Origin: CAWEHT01 sp963808455
Lineage (GTDB): Bacteria > Chloroflexota > Anaerolineae > CG2-30-64-16
Length of the DNA: 26,302 nt
NCBI GenBank assembly: GCA_963808455.1
Contig: CAWEHT010000088.1
Location: forward strand, 1-26,302
Direction: 5' to 3'
Shown here: positions 25,605-26,302 of the stretch, one piece after another
How the letters are laid out: every line of letters starts with the position of its first letter
Numbering within the stretch: position 1 is the stretch's first letter
Notes under the pieces: generated by a model
What the model was told of the DNA's origin: nothing
Database searches by the model: none
The model's input: the letters and a program-made list of their open reading frames with translations, nothing else
Made by a program: the position numbers and the translations under genes

Positions 25605-26302
25605 ATGTCCAAGCCTGAATCGACGCACGTCGTTGAAAGACACCCGGCTCGCGGGCCAGGGCCGCAGGCCTGGCGCGGCGGCCCCTGCCGCATCTGGAGG
25701 CGCCGCTTCGCTCGGCCGGTTGTTGCGGCAAGCGGAGTCGGCACCCGAAACCCTCGCACCACCCGACATTTTGCGTTTGCAGCGGGCCGCCGGCAATCAC
25801 GCGGTGCAGGCCCTGCTCACGCCCATCCGGCGCAAGCCATTAGCTCCCGCCCTGAAGGCCGCGGCCACGTGCCCGATGGTCCAGCGCAACGGGTTTGGGC
25901 CGGGCACGGGCGTCGAGGGGAAGGTTGACAAGGAAGTCGAGGGGTCGGAGAGCGTTATCGGGGAGTCCGATTACTTCAAGGCGAAGGAAGACAAGGACAA
26001 GGAAGAGGATAAGCTCAAGGTCAAGCTGATCGAGATCACCCTGCCCGTACACGAAGGGCAACATGGTGGCGGCACGCTCAAGGTCGATGCCAAGGGCACG
26101 CTCGAGTCGCTATCTAAGGCCGGCGCCAATATCAAGATAACGTTCGAGAAGGGCGGGCATGTCGAGGACCGCGAATCCGGGCTGCAGACCGGACAGCTCA
26201 ATGGGCAGCAGATCGAATACCAGGGCAAGATGGCCTACTGGTGGGCCGTGACCGAGCCGAAGCAGACGCACGAAGAAGAGTGGGGTGGCGGCTACGAGTT
26301 GG
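25605..26302 (+). CDS. Protein with eCIS-associated N-terminal motif, partial
   Basis: ATG 25605 follows GGCGGAGGG. In its own frame the ORF gives MSKPESTHVVERH and stops at 25928, but the coding signal is in the +1 frame, open from about 25609 to the window end. There it reads GAAAPAASGGAASLGRLLRQ, APPDILRLQRAAGNHAVQAL, MVQRNGFG. The LQR.AGN.AV and VQRN motifs are typical of proteins linked to extracellular contractile injection systems (DUF4157/eCIS-core neighbours) in Chloroflexota and Actinomycetota. Next is a charged stretch (FKAKEDKDKEEDKLKVK), then a beta-rich part (LIEITLPVHEGQHGGGTLKV, NIKITFEKGGHVEDRE, YQGKMAYWWAVTEPKQ) that I do not recognise. Either one base is wrong between 25609 and 25690, or translation begins at TTG 25633. 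It may be a cargo or a structural accessory; the C-terminus is outside the window. Confidence 0.55.

Noticed and set aside
25605..25928. 107-residue ORF MSKPEST... as a complete gene
   Set aside because: After the first residues it is Arg/Gly-rich noise, while the +1 frame holds the LQRAAGNHAV motif and stays open to the window end.

Overview
The window looks like a mobile-element-rich accessory stretch of a high-GC Chloroflexota genome (Anaerolineae or a neighbour). This placement is an inference. It rests on the SH3/lipoprotein family ending in a GTFMDPRSRKDWW-type tail, secreted proteins that end in VYLPLVLR or IYVPLASRRN, the mix of ISKra4, ISAzo13, IS4 and IS1182 transposases, and a Chloroflexota-style protein with a QRAAGNHAV motif. 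No rRNA, tRNA or CRISPR array was seen.

Layout. 1-1346: an ISKra4-type transposase cut by the window start. 1357-4904: two inverted ISAzo13-type copies (the left one only a 5' remnant) flank a tandemly duplicated pair of secreted, cysteine-containing lectin-like genes and a small Mrr N-terminal-domain ORF; a 3-bp TAA is repeated outside the whole block. 5246-5623: a transposase tail abuts the 3' end of an SH3-domain lipoprotein gene (5605-6982, minus strand). 7313-7608: a dispersed repeat just before a promoter, then a secreted PQQ-like beta-propeller gene and a TPR/SLT lytic transglycosylase, 10 nt apart, ending in a hairpin terminator. 10943-11149: a second repeat family, then a roughly 1,030-residue secreted protein of nine Ig-like modules. 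14914-15346: repeats, then an intact minus-strand ketopantoate-reductase-family gene. 16680-19783: two different IS4-superfamily elements, each with a perfect target-site duplication, inserted three bases apart beyond their duplications in what was one hairpin. 19806-20110: remnant of a 2-hydroxyacid dehydrogenase. 20319-23066: an unusual fusion of a crotonyl-CoA-reductase-like MDR domain, a second Rossmann-like segment and an enoyl-CoA hydratase. 23155-24954: an IS1182 element. 25126-25404: second copy of the first dispersed repeat, then a promoter and the start of a gene with the N-terminal motif of eCIS-associated proteins, cut by the window end.

Nearly all long genes need one or more single-base shifts to read through, and several of these are one missing base in a G or C run. 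Each could be real decay, but the pattern fits uncorrected homopolymer deletions in the assembly, so the coordinates given span the frame-corrected genes. Only the reductase gene at 15312-16253 reads cleanly from end to end. The cell-envelope genes (propeller, transglycosylase, SH3 lipoprotein, Ig-like protein, lectin-like pair) share a theme of secretion and wall or surface function. The best candidates for something new are the MDR-Rossmann-hydratase fusion, the promoter-proximal dispersed repeats, the composite-transposon-like cargo of duplicated secreted proteins, and the possible eCIS-linked gene at the right edge.
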